Assembly (NCBI GenBank): GCA_963766005.1
Contig: CAVXYG010000004.1
Location: forward strand, 86,229-150,228
Origin: CAVXYG01 sp963766005
GTDB taxonomy: Bacteria; Actinomycetota; Actinomycetes; S36-B12; GCA-2699445
Reading direction: 5' to 3'
DNA: 64,000 bases
Shown here: piece after piece, positions 53,487-61,155 of the stretch
Layout of the letters: the number at the start of each line of letters is the position of its first letter
How positions within the stretch are numbered: position 1 is the first letter of the stretch
Notes under the pieces: model-generated
What the model saw: only the letters and a program-made list of their open reading frames with translations
Told to the model about the DNA's origin: nothing
Databases searched by the model: none
Program-made: the position numbers and the translations under genes

Positions 53487-53795
53487 TCAGGGGCTGGTCA
53501 GGAGCGCGGCCAGGAAGGCCAGGTACAGCACCAGCGCGGCGGCGGCCAGGATCGAGGAGGCGCGCTGCCAGCGACCGTGGACCGCGGCCCAGGCCAGGGC
53601 GGTGGTCAGCAGGGCCCACACGGCGGTGTGCCCGTGTTCCAGCAGGACCCCGAACGCTCCGGCGCCCGACACGGTGACGCCGTCGCCGACCACCGCGAAA
53701 AAGGCCGTGACCAGTCCGGCGGCCACACTCCCGAGGGCGAACCAGAGCCGCCTGCTTGTGCTGACCGGTGGAGCAGGCGGGGTGCTGGCGGGCAT
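53487..53795 (-). CDS. Small membrane protein, uncharacterised
   Basis: A 102-residue protein: a Pro/Ser-rich N-terminus, then three hydrophobic segments (LWFALGSVAAGLVTAFFAVV, HTAVWALLTTALAWAAVHG, ILAAAALVLYLAFLAALL). The overall layout is that of small actinobacterial integral membrane proteins of unknown role. Confidence 0.6.
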   Translation of the reverse strand: MPASTPPAPPVSTSRRLWFALGSVAAGLVTAFFAVVGDGVTVSGAGAFGVLLEHGHTAVWALLTTALAWAAVHGRWQRASSILAAAALVLYLAFLAALLTSP

Positions 53796-54034
53796 CGGGG
53801 CAACTCCCAGGTGTCGGGAACTCCATGGTGGCACGCGCCGAGGGCCGCCGCCGGGGGCCGGAACGGGCGGCCCGGGTCTCGTCCCGGCCAGCGAGGGAGC
53901 CCGACGAGGGGTGAGGTCACGCAGTCCGTGGCCGGGGGTGGCGTGCACCGCGCCTGCGGACGAGGACAGCGCCCGCGTTCCACCGTGGGGCGGGCGGTTG
54001 ACCGGGGCGGTGGTTCGGGTGAGCATGCGGTGCT

Positions 54035-54658
54035 GTGGCTGAGGTCCCAGTGATCGATCCGGGCCGTCAGGGCGGGATCGGGTGGCTCGAGGCAACGCAG
54101 GGCCGGTTGACCGCTGCAGAGCAGCGTCGCCTGGTGGGGGTGATCCTGCGGGCGCAGGTGGACAACGCGGCCGGCCGGGTGCGACTGGCGCTGGGTCGTC
54201 GCCCGGGCTCGTTGCCGGGTGTCGGGGACCTACCGGTGCCGCCGGACTCGGTCCTGGCGCGAGCCGCGGAGGCCGCCTGCCTGGAGATGGATGGCTTCCT
54301 GGTGGGGCACTCCTACCGGACATGGCTGTACGGGTGGGTGCTGGCCGCGGCCGACGGGGCGGTGCTCGACCGCGAGCTGGCCTACGCTGCGGGGCTGCTG
54401 CATGACGTGGGGTTGGCGACACCGACGCCCGGGCAGGACTTCACGGTGCGCAGCGCCCAGCGGGCCCGCGAGGTGGTGACCGCCGCTGTGGCAGCGGATG
54501 GTGACGTGCAGGCGGTGCTCGACGCGATGAGCGTGCACACCCTCCCGGGGGTCACCGCCGAACGCGACGGCGCCCTGGGCGCCTACTTGCAGGCCGGGGC
54601 GATGCTCGACCTGGCCGGGCTTCGCGCCTGGGACGTCCCGGCCTCGGGCTGTTGCTAA
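54035..54658 (+). CDS. HD-domain protein, C-terminus probably truncated by a repeat
   Basis: A 207-residue protein of the HD phosphohydrolase superfamily: GHSYRTWLYGWVLAAADG supplies the first His, AYAAGLLHDVGL the HD pair, and VHTLPGVTAERDGALGAYLQ the downstream part. The stop TAA lies in the first bases of a 22-bp repeat (54656), and the last residues (ASGCC) are unlike the conserved start of the final helix, so an insertion seems to have cut the end off. The GTG at 54035 is the likely start. The substrate is unknown. Confidence 0.75.
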   Translation: MAEVPVIDPGRQGGIGWLEATQGRLTAAEQRRLVGVILRAQVDNAAGRVRLALGRRPGSLPGVGDLPVPPDSVLARAAEAACLEMDGFLVGHSYRTWLYGWVLAAADGAVLDRELAYAAGLLHDVGLATPTPGQDFTVRSAQRAREVVTAAVAADGDVQAVLDAMSVHTLPGVTAERDGALGAYLQAGAMLDLAGLRAWDVPASGCC

Positions 54659-54677
54659 GAAGCGTGTCACCAGCCGC
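54656..54677 (+). repeat. 22-bp repeat, copy 1
   Basis: It begins with the TAA that ends the HD-domain gene. It matches copy 3 (inverted) at 21 of 22 positions. Confidence 0.75.
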
Positions 54678-54757
54678 AAACCAGGGGACTGACCAGCGGT
54701 TCACTGCGGGTGGGAACAGGCTCCGGAAGCGGCCGACTGCCGTACCCGGGGTGTTGG

Positions 54758-54779
54758 TCAGAATCGTGTCACCAGCCGC
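54758..54779 (+). repeat. 22-bp repeat, copy 2
   Basis: It differs from copies 1 and 3 in the first bases (TCAGAAT for TAAGAAG/A). The upstream bases GGTGTTGG match those beside copy 3 (GGTGCTGG on its strand), so these two copies are alike over about 30 bp. Confidence 0.7.
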
Positions 54780-55000
54780 CACCCGTGATGAGCTCGGCGT
54801 GCTCACGTGGATCGGCTGAGGTCCTGAGCGCCGCACGATACGACGGCAAAGGGCGTACCTGAATCCGCTGGGCGCGGGAACACCCATCTTGGTCGATCGC
54901 TTCGCACAGGCATGTCCCCCACGGCGACTCGTTCTCGTCGGGGATCGCCCACGACAAGCACTACAAGGACGGATAGCCGGCACCAGACACCCTCTCGATG

Positions 55001-55022
55001 GCGGCTGGTGACACGTTTCTTA
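55001..55022 (-). repeat. 22-bp repeat, copy 3 (inverted)
   Basis: The reverse complement reads TAAGAAACGTGTCACCAGCC plus GC. It faces copy 1. Confidence 0.75.
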
Positions 55023-56120
55023 CCAGCACCCCGAGTTCATTGAGCCGTTCTCACTGACGCTTGCACGACGGCCCTGACGTCCACGGTCAACACCGCGAAC
55101 ATCAGGGCCAGGAACTACACGACCTCACGAGAGGCAACTCGCCCCGACCCGTGCTCCCGCCCGGCAGCAGCGATCGAGGCGCGCTCCCCTAGCCCCAGTA
55201 ATGGGAGCCAAACAGATCCGCCCGGCGCGCGCCGGGATCGCCGGTTGCTCAGCAACTATCGCGGGCGGCGGTCCAATCCATTGGAGTCATCCGGCCAATG
55301 GCCCGCGGCACCGAACCTGCCCCGTACTCGGCTCGGCGCGGATCGATGACTCCCCCGGCGACACCGCCTCAACGCAGACGCAGTGTGATGGCCAGTTGGA
55401 ACTCTTCGCCGTTGTAGCGGGGGAGTTCCTCTACGACGAGACTCCTGTGGGTGATCCGCACGCTGGGCTGTTGTCCGCACAGGGCATCGCCGACTCAGGG
55501 CGCGTGGGTGCGGCTGACTTCCCCGTCAATCAGCGCGGTAGTTCGAAGCGGGCCAAGCGAGTTCACAAACCGACCGACCGAAAGGGGCGACGTCGCCTCC
55601 ATCGATCTATCGGCAGCCCGCAGATCGAAGCAGGAACGGACGCCTGACCCGCCCCCGCAGGCGGTGAAAGACCAGTGGTCCCAGCAACCGAATTGGGTGC
55701 AGCTTCACGAATCGCGATGCGACTGTTGAGCGCCTCCCCGTGCGACCATCTTCGGGCTGCTTGGCGCCACTGACGGTGACGATGGGTCCGCAATCCGAAG
55801 TGCGTGGCACATGCCGATCTTCGCAAGGTCTGCGTCCACCACTTCGGCGAGCCTCGCCGGGAGGAAGGTCGCGCAGCGCAGTTGACCGCCACCCACGCAT
55901 CGCGGTCTATGGTTTCGCCCAGTGCCCAGGGGCTCGACCAGGTCGTGGCCTGGGCCTCAGCCCTGGTCCCCCTGCGCACCGCCACCTGACCGGACCCCAC
56001 GGCGACCCGAAGCACTCCCCGCCGCGGGGAGGCTCCCGAAGCTGACCGGTGCGCCGCGCCACAGGTGCCCGATTCGCGGCGGAAGGTCGCGCCTGTCCGG
56101 CTGCACGTGCAGTTGCGTGC
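55023..56120. other. Gene-poor region
   Basis: About 1.1 kb with no gene I can support. Plus-strand 55390-55530 (QLELFAVVAGEFLYDETPVG) and minus-strand 55760-55880 (RLAEVVDADLAKIGMCHALR) look coding-like, but each stops early and no family is recognisable. Probably decayed genes. Confidence 0.4.
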
Positions 56121-56447
56121 CTAGGCCCCGAACCCGAGGAAGACGAGCAGTCGCCGCTCGAGCTCGACGAGTGTTGTTGCCTCGAGCCTTCCGAGCACGG
56201 TTCGGGCGTTGCTCCTGCGTACGGTGGTGATCTTGTCGACCATCAGGTAGCTGTCCTGACCCAGACCGTTGACCTCGTCGGCGATCACCGGGACCCGCAA
56301 CAGGGGGGCATCGACCTCGGTGGTGGTGAAGGGGCAGACGGTCACGGAGTCGGTCGCATCGAACCGGTCGTCCTGAACGACGAGGGCCGGCCGCGGTTTG
56401 CCCGCGTAGACGCCTCCGGCGACGGCGACGATGTCCCCGCGCCTCAT
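56121..56447 (-). CDS. mazF: MazF-family toxin
   Basis: A 108-residue MazF/PemK toxin: MRRGDIVAVAGGVYAGKPRP is the barrel opening with the RP motif, VTVCPFTTTEVDAPLLRVPV and MVDKITTVRRSNARTVLGRL follow. The VMVDK-like and T-x-x-R catalytic elements are intact. It cleaves RNA at short sequences. Co-translated with its antitoxin (ATGA). Confidence 0.93.
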   Translation of the reverse strand: MRRGDIVAVAGGVYAGKPRPALVVQDDRFDATDSVTVCPFTTTEVDAPLLRVPVIADEVNGLGQDSYLMVDKITTVRRSNARTVLGRLEATTLVELERRLLVFLGFGA

Positions 56448-56647
56448 GCGTCCCAGTCGACCGAGACGGCCTCAACGAAGCTCATGTCGTCAGTGTCGCG
56501 ATCGGCGGCTGCAACCAGTGCGGACTGGCGGTGCGCCTCGGCAGAGAATTCCGGGGAGCGCACGTCGGGCACCCAGATCTGGACCGGGCGAAGGCCCTGG
56601 GCCCGCATCCTGGACCGGTATGCGCTCACGCGCTCTCGCACAGCCAT
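56444..56647 (-). CDS. Antitoxin of the MazF module (DUF3018-type)
   Basis: A 67-residue protein: RVSAYRSRMRAQGLRPVQIW, VPDVRSPEFSAEAHRQSALV then FVEAVSVDWDA. The R-x-x-x-L-R-A-x-G-L-R-P-V-Q-I-W-V-P-D opening is characteristic of DUF3018 antitoxins, which pair with MazF. The acidic tail binds the toxin. A 12-bp palindrome lies 8 nt upstream of the ATG. Confidence 0.9.
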   Translation of the reverse strand: MAVRERVSAYRSRMRAQGLRPVQIWVPDVRSPEFSAEAHRQSALVAAADRDTDDMSFVEAVSVDWDA

Positions 56648-56655
56648 ACCGCGAT

Positions 56656-56667
56656 GTTACATGTAAC
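56656..56667. promoter_or_regulatory. Palindromic operator of the mazF module
   Basis: GTTACATGTAAC is a perfect 12-bp palindrome just upstream of the antitoxin start; its core TACATGTA also occurs at 48589. Confidence 0.55.
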
Positions 56668-56804
56668 ACTGTGGTTCGTCCAGCGCGCGCGTAGACCGCC
56701 AGCCACGCCGGGCTAGTCACGCGCACGACCGGCGGCGGGATGACGCGGGTCCCCGACCTAGGCAAGGGGCGCTCGCAGGGGTCCCGTCCGTTCGCGGCAC
56801 ACCG

Positions 56805-57104
56805 TCACGTAATGCCGAGCGCCTCCCTCAACTGCTCCATCGTGGGCGCCCCGGCCAGGCCGTCGGGTGTGCGGTAGATCCGACACGACATCCCCACACC
56901 GGCGTCGGGGGCGGCGAAGGCGTCGACGCCGTCGACCAGGATGCTCGGCGATCCGTGGAACCCCAACCGCTCTGCTTCCTCCGTGGTCTCGACGCGATGC
57001 CGGGTCACCACGACATCCGGGCGCTCGGCGGCGATCGCGGCGAGCCGCTGGTCGGCCACCTTCCAGTTCGGGCAGTCATCGAAGTACAGCAGGGAGACGT
57101 TCAT
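56805..57104 (-). CDS. Thioredoxin-fold protein linked to a MerR regulator
   Basis: A 99-residue thioredoxin-like protein starting MNVSLLYFDDCPNWKVADQR. Only one Cys of the usual CxxC is present (DDCPNW, Cys11); a second Cys lies in VGMSCRIYR. GSPSILVDGVDAF is the cis-Pro region. Relatives are often encoded beside mercury or arsenic resistance genes and MerR regulators. It is divergent from a MerR fragment across a MerR-type promoter, so metal or thiol stress control is plausible. Confidence 0.8.
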   Translation of the reverse strand: MNVSLLYFDDCPNWKVADQRLAAIAAERPDVVVTRHRVETTEEAERLGFHGSPSILVDGVDAFAAPDAGVGMSCRIYRTPDGLAGAPTMEQLREALGIT

Positions 57105-57117
57105 GTCTGCGTCGCTA

Positions 57118-57141
57118 GACCTTGCATCGCAGTAGAAGGTC
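57118..57141. promoter_or_regulatory. MerR-type operator-promoter
   Basis: A dyad GACCTT-N12-AAGGTC. On the minus strand TTGACC (-35) and TCTAGC (-10) flank an 18-bp spacer holding most of the dyad, directed at the thioredoxin-fold gene. The half-sites resemble those at 45669 (ACCTT/AAGGT). Confidence 0.6.
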
Positions 57142-57160
57142 AAGGGCAAAGGTGGACCAC

Positions 57161-57264
57161 ATGTTGATCGGTGACCTTGCCGACGCCGTCGGGGTGACCA
57201 GCCAAACCGTCCGGTTCTATGAGCGCAAGGGCCTGTTGCCCGATGCCGAGCGGGCTGCCAAGGG
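57161..57264 (+). pseudogene. MerR-family regulator, DNA-binding domain only
   Basis: MLIGDLADAVGVTSQTVRFY and ERKGLLPDAERA form an intact MerR helix-turn-helix start. After about 34 codons the sequence switches to a Tn3 transposase in another frame. The coiled coil and the effector site are missing, so it should no longer activate transcription. Confidence 0.8.
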
Positions 57265-57726
57265 CTGGGCACGGCGGAGGCCGAACAGGTGCTGCGCCGG
57301 TTCACCCGCGGCGGCCCGAAACACCCCACCTACCAGGCGTTGGAGGAGCTGGGCCGCGCGGTGCGCACCGTCTTCGTGTGCGACTACCTGGCCTCCCCGG
57401 AGCTGCGCGCCGAGATCCACAGCGGGCTGCAGGTCGTGGAGAACTGGAACAGCGCCAACACGGTCCTGCACTACGGCAAGGACGGGGCCCTCGCCGGAGC
57501 GGACAAGGAGCACACCGGGACCAGCATGCTCGCGCTGCACCTCATCCAGGCGGCACTGGTCCACGTGAACACCCTGCTGGTCGAAGCCACCCTCTCCGAC
57601 CCAGCCTGGTCCGACCGGCTCACCCCGGCAGACCGCCGCGCCCTCACCGCCTTGTTCTGGCAGAACGTGAACCCGTACGGCGTCCTCCGCCTCGACATGA
57701 CAACCCGCCTGGACATCGCCGCGTGA
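57262..57726 (+). pseudogene. C-terminal fragment of a Tn3-family transposase
   Basis: About 150 codons: GTAEAEQVLRRFTRGGPKHP, TYQALEELGRAVRTVFVCDY then TSMLALHLIQAALVHVNTLL and WQNVNPYGVLRLDMTTRLDI. This matches the end of TnpA (DDE_Tnp_Tn3). Most of the protein, including the catalytic acids, is absent. It is joined to the MerR fragment in a different frame. Confidence 0.9.
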
Positions 57727-57806
57727 CCGCCGGCGACCGCACCGCAACCCCGCCCGATCCGCCTCGCCGCAACTTCCTCAATCCGTACCCGACGCTGTCC
57801 CGTGGG

Positions 57807-58025
57807 TCAGAGATAGGAGTCCGGGGCCGAGTCCAGCAGCGTGCGGCGGCGCCGCTGCACCTGTGGCGCATCGTGCAGCAGCAGAGCAGCGAGGTGGAAC
57901 GGTCGCGGATCGGGGCCCCAGGCGCTCACGACGGAGGGTGCCGCCGGCTGCGTCGTTGGTCCGATCGCCACCGGCCAGTCCCGTCCCGGCATCGAGCGCG
58001 TCACCCGCCACGGATCTGTCGGCAT
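57807..58025 (-). CDS. Small hypothetical protein
   Basis: A 72-residue frame with good codon bias: MPTDPWRVTRSMPGRDWPVA, then WGPDPRPFHLAALLLHDAPQ and a basic end. No family is known to me, and there is no clear ribosome-binding site. It converges on the Tn3 fragment. Confidence 0.4.
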   Translation of the reverse strand: MPTDPWRVTRSMPGRDWPVAIGPTTQPAAPSVVSAWGPDPRPFHLAALLLHDAPQVQRRRRTLLDSAPDSYL

Positions 58026-58124
58026 ACGGGGCAGTATCCGGTGTCCGCCGGGACCGGGCGTCGTGGGTGTCCGGCCCCTGTCCGGGCTGGTCGGACCACC
58101 CGGCGACGGCCGTATCCTGAGCGC

Positions 58125-58778
58125 GTGACACAACTCGCACTGGACGTCGCATGGATGGATCCGGAGTCGATGATCCGCGCGTTCGGATCCTTCGCCATCG
58201 TGGGCGTGGCGATGGTGATCTTCGCTGAGACCGGGATGCTCATCGGCTTCTTCCTCCCAGGGGACTCGCTACTGTTCACCACCGGCCTGCTCGTAGCAAC
58301 CGGATTCATCCACGCGCCGCTGTGGGTGGTGGCCATCCTGATGGGGATTGCCGCATTCATCGGCGATCAAGTCGGCTATCTGATCGGACGCAAGACGGGC
58401 CCTCGCGTCTTCAACAAGCCGGAATCGCGCTGGTTCAAGCGGGAGTACGTCGACCACACGTATGCGTACTTCGAGCGGTACGGCGGCCGCACCATCGTGA
58501 TGGCTCGCTTCGTCCCCATCGTGCGGACGTTCGCACCGGTCGTGGCCGGGGTGGGTCAGATGCGCTACCGGACGTTCGTGACGTTCAACCTGGTGGGCGC
58601 GGTGCTATGGGGCGTGGGCCTGACCGTCCTGGGGTTCCTGCTGGGACAGGTCGCCTTCGTCGAGCAGCACATCGAACTGATCCTGCTGGGGATCGTCGGG
58701 GTGTCTGTCGTGCCGATGATCGTGGAAGTCGCGCGGGCCCGGCGGCGCGCAACCCTGGCCGTGGAACCGCTCGCCTAG
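58125..58778 (+). CDS. DedA-family membrane protein
   Basis: A 217-residue DedA/SNARE-associated protein. Landmarks: ETGMLIGFFLPGDSLLFTTG (E-x-x-x-x-x-x-x-PG-x), GDQVGYLIGRKTG, and ARFVPIVRTFAPVVAGVGQM (F-x-P-x-x-R). The family includes undecaprenyl-phosphate and phospholipid flippases. TATCCT ends 6 nt before the GTG at 58125, suggesting a leaderless transcript. The apt gene follows after 4 nt. Confidence 0.93.
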   Translation: MTQLALDVAWMDPESMIRAFGSFAIVGVAMVIFAETGMLIGFFLPGDSLLFTTGLLVATGFIHAPLWVVAILMGIAAFIGDQVGYLIGRKTGPRVFNKPESRWFKREYVDHTYAYFERYGGRTIVMARFVPIVRTFAPVVAGVGQMRYRTFVTFNLVGAVLWGVGLTVLGFLLGQVAFVEQHIELILLGIVGVSVVPMIVEVARARRRATLAVEPLA

Positions 58779-58782
58779 TGCC

Positions 58783-59319
58783 ATGGATGACGCCGACCAC
58801 ATCGTGCTGATCCGCAGCCGGGTGCGCGACGTCCCGGACTTCCCCAAGCCCGGCATCCTGTTCCGCGATATCACCACGGTGCTTGCTGACCCGTCGGCGT
58901 GGCAGGTGACGGTCGAGCGCCTCAGCGAGACGGTGCAGCCATGGGCACCCGATGTGGTGGTGGGCATCGAGTCGCGGGGCTTCATCCTCGGGGCGGCGTT
59001 GGCCTACCGGCTAGGGCTGGGGTTCGTGCCCGTCCGCAAGCCCGGCAAACTGCCCTACTCGGTGCACTCCCGCTCCTATGAACTGGAGTACGGTAGCGAC
59101 GCCCTGGAGATTCACACGGACGCGATCGGGCCCGGGCACCGGGCGGTCGTGGTCGATGACCTGCTGGCAACCGGGGGCACGGCCCGCGCGGCGACCGAAC
59201 TTGTGCGCCAATGCGGGGGCACGGTGGCCGGCGTGGCCGTCCTGATCGAGCTCCTCGACCTGCGCGGCCGCGAGCAGTTGCCCGGCGATGTCCCGTGCGC
59301 TGCCCTGCTGGCGTACTAG
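58783..59319 (+). CDS. apt: Adenine phosphoribosyltransferase
   Basis: A 178-residue enzyme that turns adenine plus PRPP into AMP. VPDFPKPGILFRDIT is the N-terminal hallmark, GIESRGFILGAALAYRLGLG and VPVRKPGKLPY form the base-binding region, and VVVDDLLATGGTARAA is the PRPP loop. It lies in an operon with dedA. Confidence 0.95.
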   Translation: MDDADHIVLIRSRVRDVPDFPKPGILFRDITTVLADPSAWQVTVERLSETVQPWAPDVVVGIESRGFILGAALAYRLGLGFVPVRKPGKLPYSVHSRSYELEYGSDALEIHTDAIGPGHRAVVVDDLLATGGTARAATELVRQCGGTVAGVAVLIELLDLRGREQLPGDVPCAALLAY

Positions 59320-59621
59320 GTACGACCACCGGGTCGGGAGGGGTTGAACCGGTCTGTGCCGTGGCCCCACCGAGGCGTCTGGACCTGCGTTTGGGTTCCG
59401 CCTGGGACCGACACGCCAGCACCGCCGGAGTGGCCGGAGTGGCCTGGTCAACGCCACCCTGGCCGCGCGGGACCCCCGCTGGTGGGGGACCGGTACCGCG
59501 TGCGCGTCGGACTGGCAAGAAGTTCGGGTCGTGGTCGAGCAACTTCACCACCGAGTACCGCGCGCTACGGCGGCCCAGGGGTGATGCCGTATGGGGCACC
59601 TTGGTGCGATGGCGGGGCAGG
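59320..59621. other. Convergent intergenic region
   Basis: About 300 bases with no gene. ACCCCCGCTGGTGGGGGA near 59470 can form a hairpin; it shares its core with a hairpin near 53368. Confidence 0.4.
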
Positions 59622-59885
59622 TCAGCGAGGTCGGTGGATGTCTCGCCGGTGGCCAACTGCCACGACGAGGACCAGGAGTACGTCGTCGTGGATCTCGTAG
59701 ACGATGCGGTAGTCGCCGGTGCGGACCCGCCATTCGCCGTCTCCGCACACAAGGTTCCTGGCGCCGCTGGGCCGTGGCTGTTCGGCGAGGAGCTCGATGG
59801 CTGCCTGGATCCGTCGCCTCGCCGCAGGGTCGAGTTTTCGGAGCTGCCGGACCGCGGCCGGGGCTACTTCGACTCGGTGACTCAT
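59622..59885 (-). CDS. relE: RelE-type toxin
   Basis: An 87-residue RelE-fold toxin: HRVEVAPAAVRQLRKLDPAA, GDGEWRVRTGDYRIVYEIHD then VGHRRDIHRPR. The W-R-V-R-x-G-D-Y-R-I-x-Y hairpin and H-R-x-D-I-H end are the catalytic region. Its ATG overlaps the antitoxin stop (ATGA). Confidence 0.93.
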   Translation of the reverse strand: MSHRVEVAPAAVRQLRKLDPAARRRIQAAIELLAEQPRPSGARNLVCGDGEWRVRTGDYRIVYEIHDDVLLVLVVAVGHRRDIHRPR

Positions 59886-60145
59886 GCCAGGCCGAGGTCG
59901 GCCTTGACGTCCTCCCACGGTATCGCGGGCCGCCCGCCGGCCATCTCCTCGCGAGAAGCCCGTGCCGCTTCGAGGTCGGCCAGGTCCTCTGCGGCAGCGA
60001 TCAACCGGTCGAGGTCTTCGGCGTCGATGACTGCCGCAACCCGCTGGCCACGCCGTGTCAGGTAGACCGGGTCATGCTGCACCCGCGCGGAATCCACCAC
60101 ATCCGCCAGCCGCGCCCGAGCATCGCTGACCGTCATCTCACTCAT
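59882..60145 (-). CDS. Phd/YefM-type antitoxin
   Basis: An 87-residue protein: MTVSDARARLADVVDSARVQ, then DPVYLTRRGQRVAAVIDAED, the YefM/Phd fold, and an acidic C-terminal helix. The start may be 60145 or the second Met (60136). Forms a module with the downstream RelE. Confidence 0.92.
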   Translation of the reverse strand: MSEMTVSDARARLADVVDSARVQHDPVYLTRRGQRVAAVIDAEDLDRLIAAAEDLADLEAARASREEMAGGRPAIPWEDVKADLGLA

Positions 60146-60480
60146 GCGATCACCGTACCAGTCTAGCAGCGAAGTTGTACAATACCGCGCAGTGCGCGAC
60201 CCGAGATGGCCACGAGAGGCGAGGGGAAGCCGCAGCCGTGTCGGGGCCGGATACGAATATCAGTACTCCGGCCTCCCGTAGTGCAGATCATGGGCCGCGC
60301 ATCCCGGGCCGCCCCCCTGCCGAGGGACCGCGCGCAGGGGCCGGCGCGGCAGCGTCGGGCATCTCGTTCGTCCCGTGGGCCAGTCCGGCACCTCGCCATC
60401 AGCCTCGCGGCCCCCCGGGCGCGAACGACGGCTCGGCCCGCACGAAACGATCAGGACCCCGGGACAAGGGGGCTTCGGGG
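60146..60480. other. Intergenic region
   Basis: About 335 bases. The left end must hold the promoter of the YefM/RelE module (AT-richer stretch GTTGTACAATACC near 60173). No other feature is visible. Confidence 0.4.
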
Positions 60481-61056
60481 TCAGGTGGCGGCGGCTCTGA
60501 GCGCTCGATCGACCAGGGCGACGACGGCGTCGCCATCGACGGGTTCGTGGGTCATCAGCAGTCGGTAGTACAGCGGTCCAGCGATCATCTCGACCACCCC
60601 GGCGGCATCGATCGAGGCTGCCGGCGCGAGCTCGCCGCGGTCGATGCCCCGCTGCACGGCCCTGGCTGCTGCGCTGCGCCGGTTGCGGGTCAGTTGCCCG
60701 TGCCGATGCCGGAGTCCGTCGTCTCCGGCGGCGGCCCCGATCACGCTGGGCAGCAGCCGATCCCACGGCGGGGCCTGCATCGCGGCCGCCAGACCGGTGA
60801 ACATGGTGACCAGATCGCCCCGGACGGTGCCGGTGTCGGGGATGGCGTCGGCATAGCTCAGCCCTTCGAGGGCCTCCTGCACCAGGTCGCGGGGATCGGG
60901 CCAGTTCCGGTACACGGTGGTCTTGTTCACCCCCGCGCGGGCGGCCACGGCGTTCACGGTGGCCGCCTCGATGCCACCCTCGGCCAGCAACTCGGCCGCA
61001 GCCGCCAGCACTGATGATCTGGTCCTCGCGACCCGGGGGTCCACCACCACGCTCAC
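60481..61056 (-). CDS. TetR-family transcriptional regulator
   Basis: A 191-residue regulator. The helix-turn-helix is visible in VLAAAAELLAEGGIEAATVN and AVAARAGVNKTTVYRNW; the C-terminal domain resembles TetR_C_16/TetR_C types. The GTG at 61056 lies 7 nt from the first of two palindromes shared with the divergent SnoaL/SDR operon, so it probably represses itself and that operon until a small ligand binds. Confidence 0.92.
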   Translation of the reverse strand: MSVVVDPRVARTRSSVLAAAAELLAEGGIEAATVNAVAARAGVNKTTVYRNWPDPRDLVQEALEGLSYADAIPDTGTVRGDLVTMFTGLAAAMQAPPWDRLLPSVIGAAAGDDGLRHRHGQLTRNRRSAAARAVQRGIDRGELAPAASIDAAGVVEMIAGPLYYRLLMTHEPVDGDAVVALVDRALRAAAT

Positions 61057-61063
61057 CCACCTT

Positions 61064-61080
61064 TGCAACCGGAAGTTGCA
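61064..61080. promoter_or_regulatory. TetR operator 1
   Basis: TGCAACCGGAAGTTGCA, a perfect inverted repeat TGCAAC-N5-GTTGCA just upstream of the tetR start. Confidence 0.75.
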
Positions 61081-61105
61081 GAGTGGGGGCGTCGAGGCCT
61101 ACAGT

Positions 61106-61124
61106 CTGCAACAGGTAGTTGCAG
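61106..61124. promoter_or_regulatory. TetR operator 2
   Basis: CTGCAACAGGTAGTTGCAG has the same half-sites and spacing as operator 1, with one more pair on each side. The two centres are 43 bp apart, about four helical turns, which would allow two dimers to sit on the same face. Confidence 0.75.
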
Positions 61125-61155
61125 AGTAGTGCGTGAGACCGTGAAGGAGCGAGCA

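Larger units (their letters stand above)
54656..55022. mobile_element. Short element bounded by 22-bp inverted repeats
   Basis: TAAGAAGCGTGTCACCAGCC (54656) and its near-perfect inverted partner (55001-55022, 21 of 22 identical) enclose about 320 bases. A third copy, TCAGAATCGTGTCACCAGCC, lies in direct orientation at 54758. No transposase is present. An open minus-strand frame (54769-54957: SWAIPDENESPWGTCLCEAI and so on) ends with a TGA inside the third copy. It resembles a non-autonomous element or nested fragments. Confidence 0.6.
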
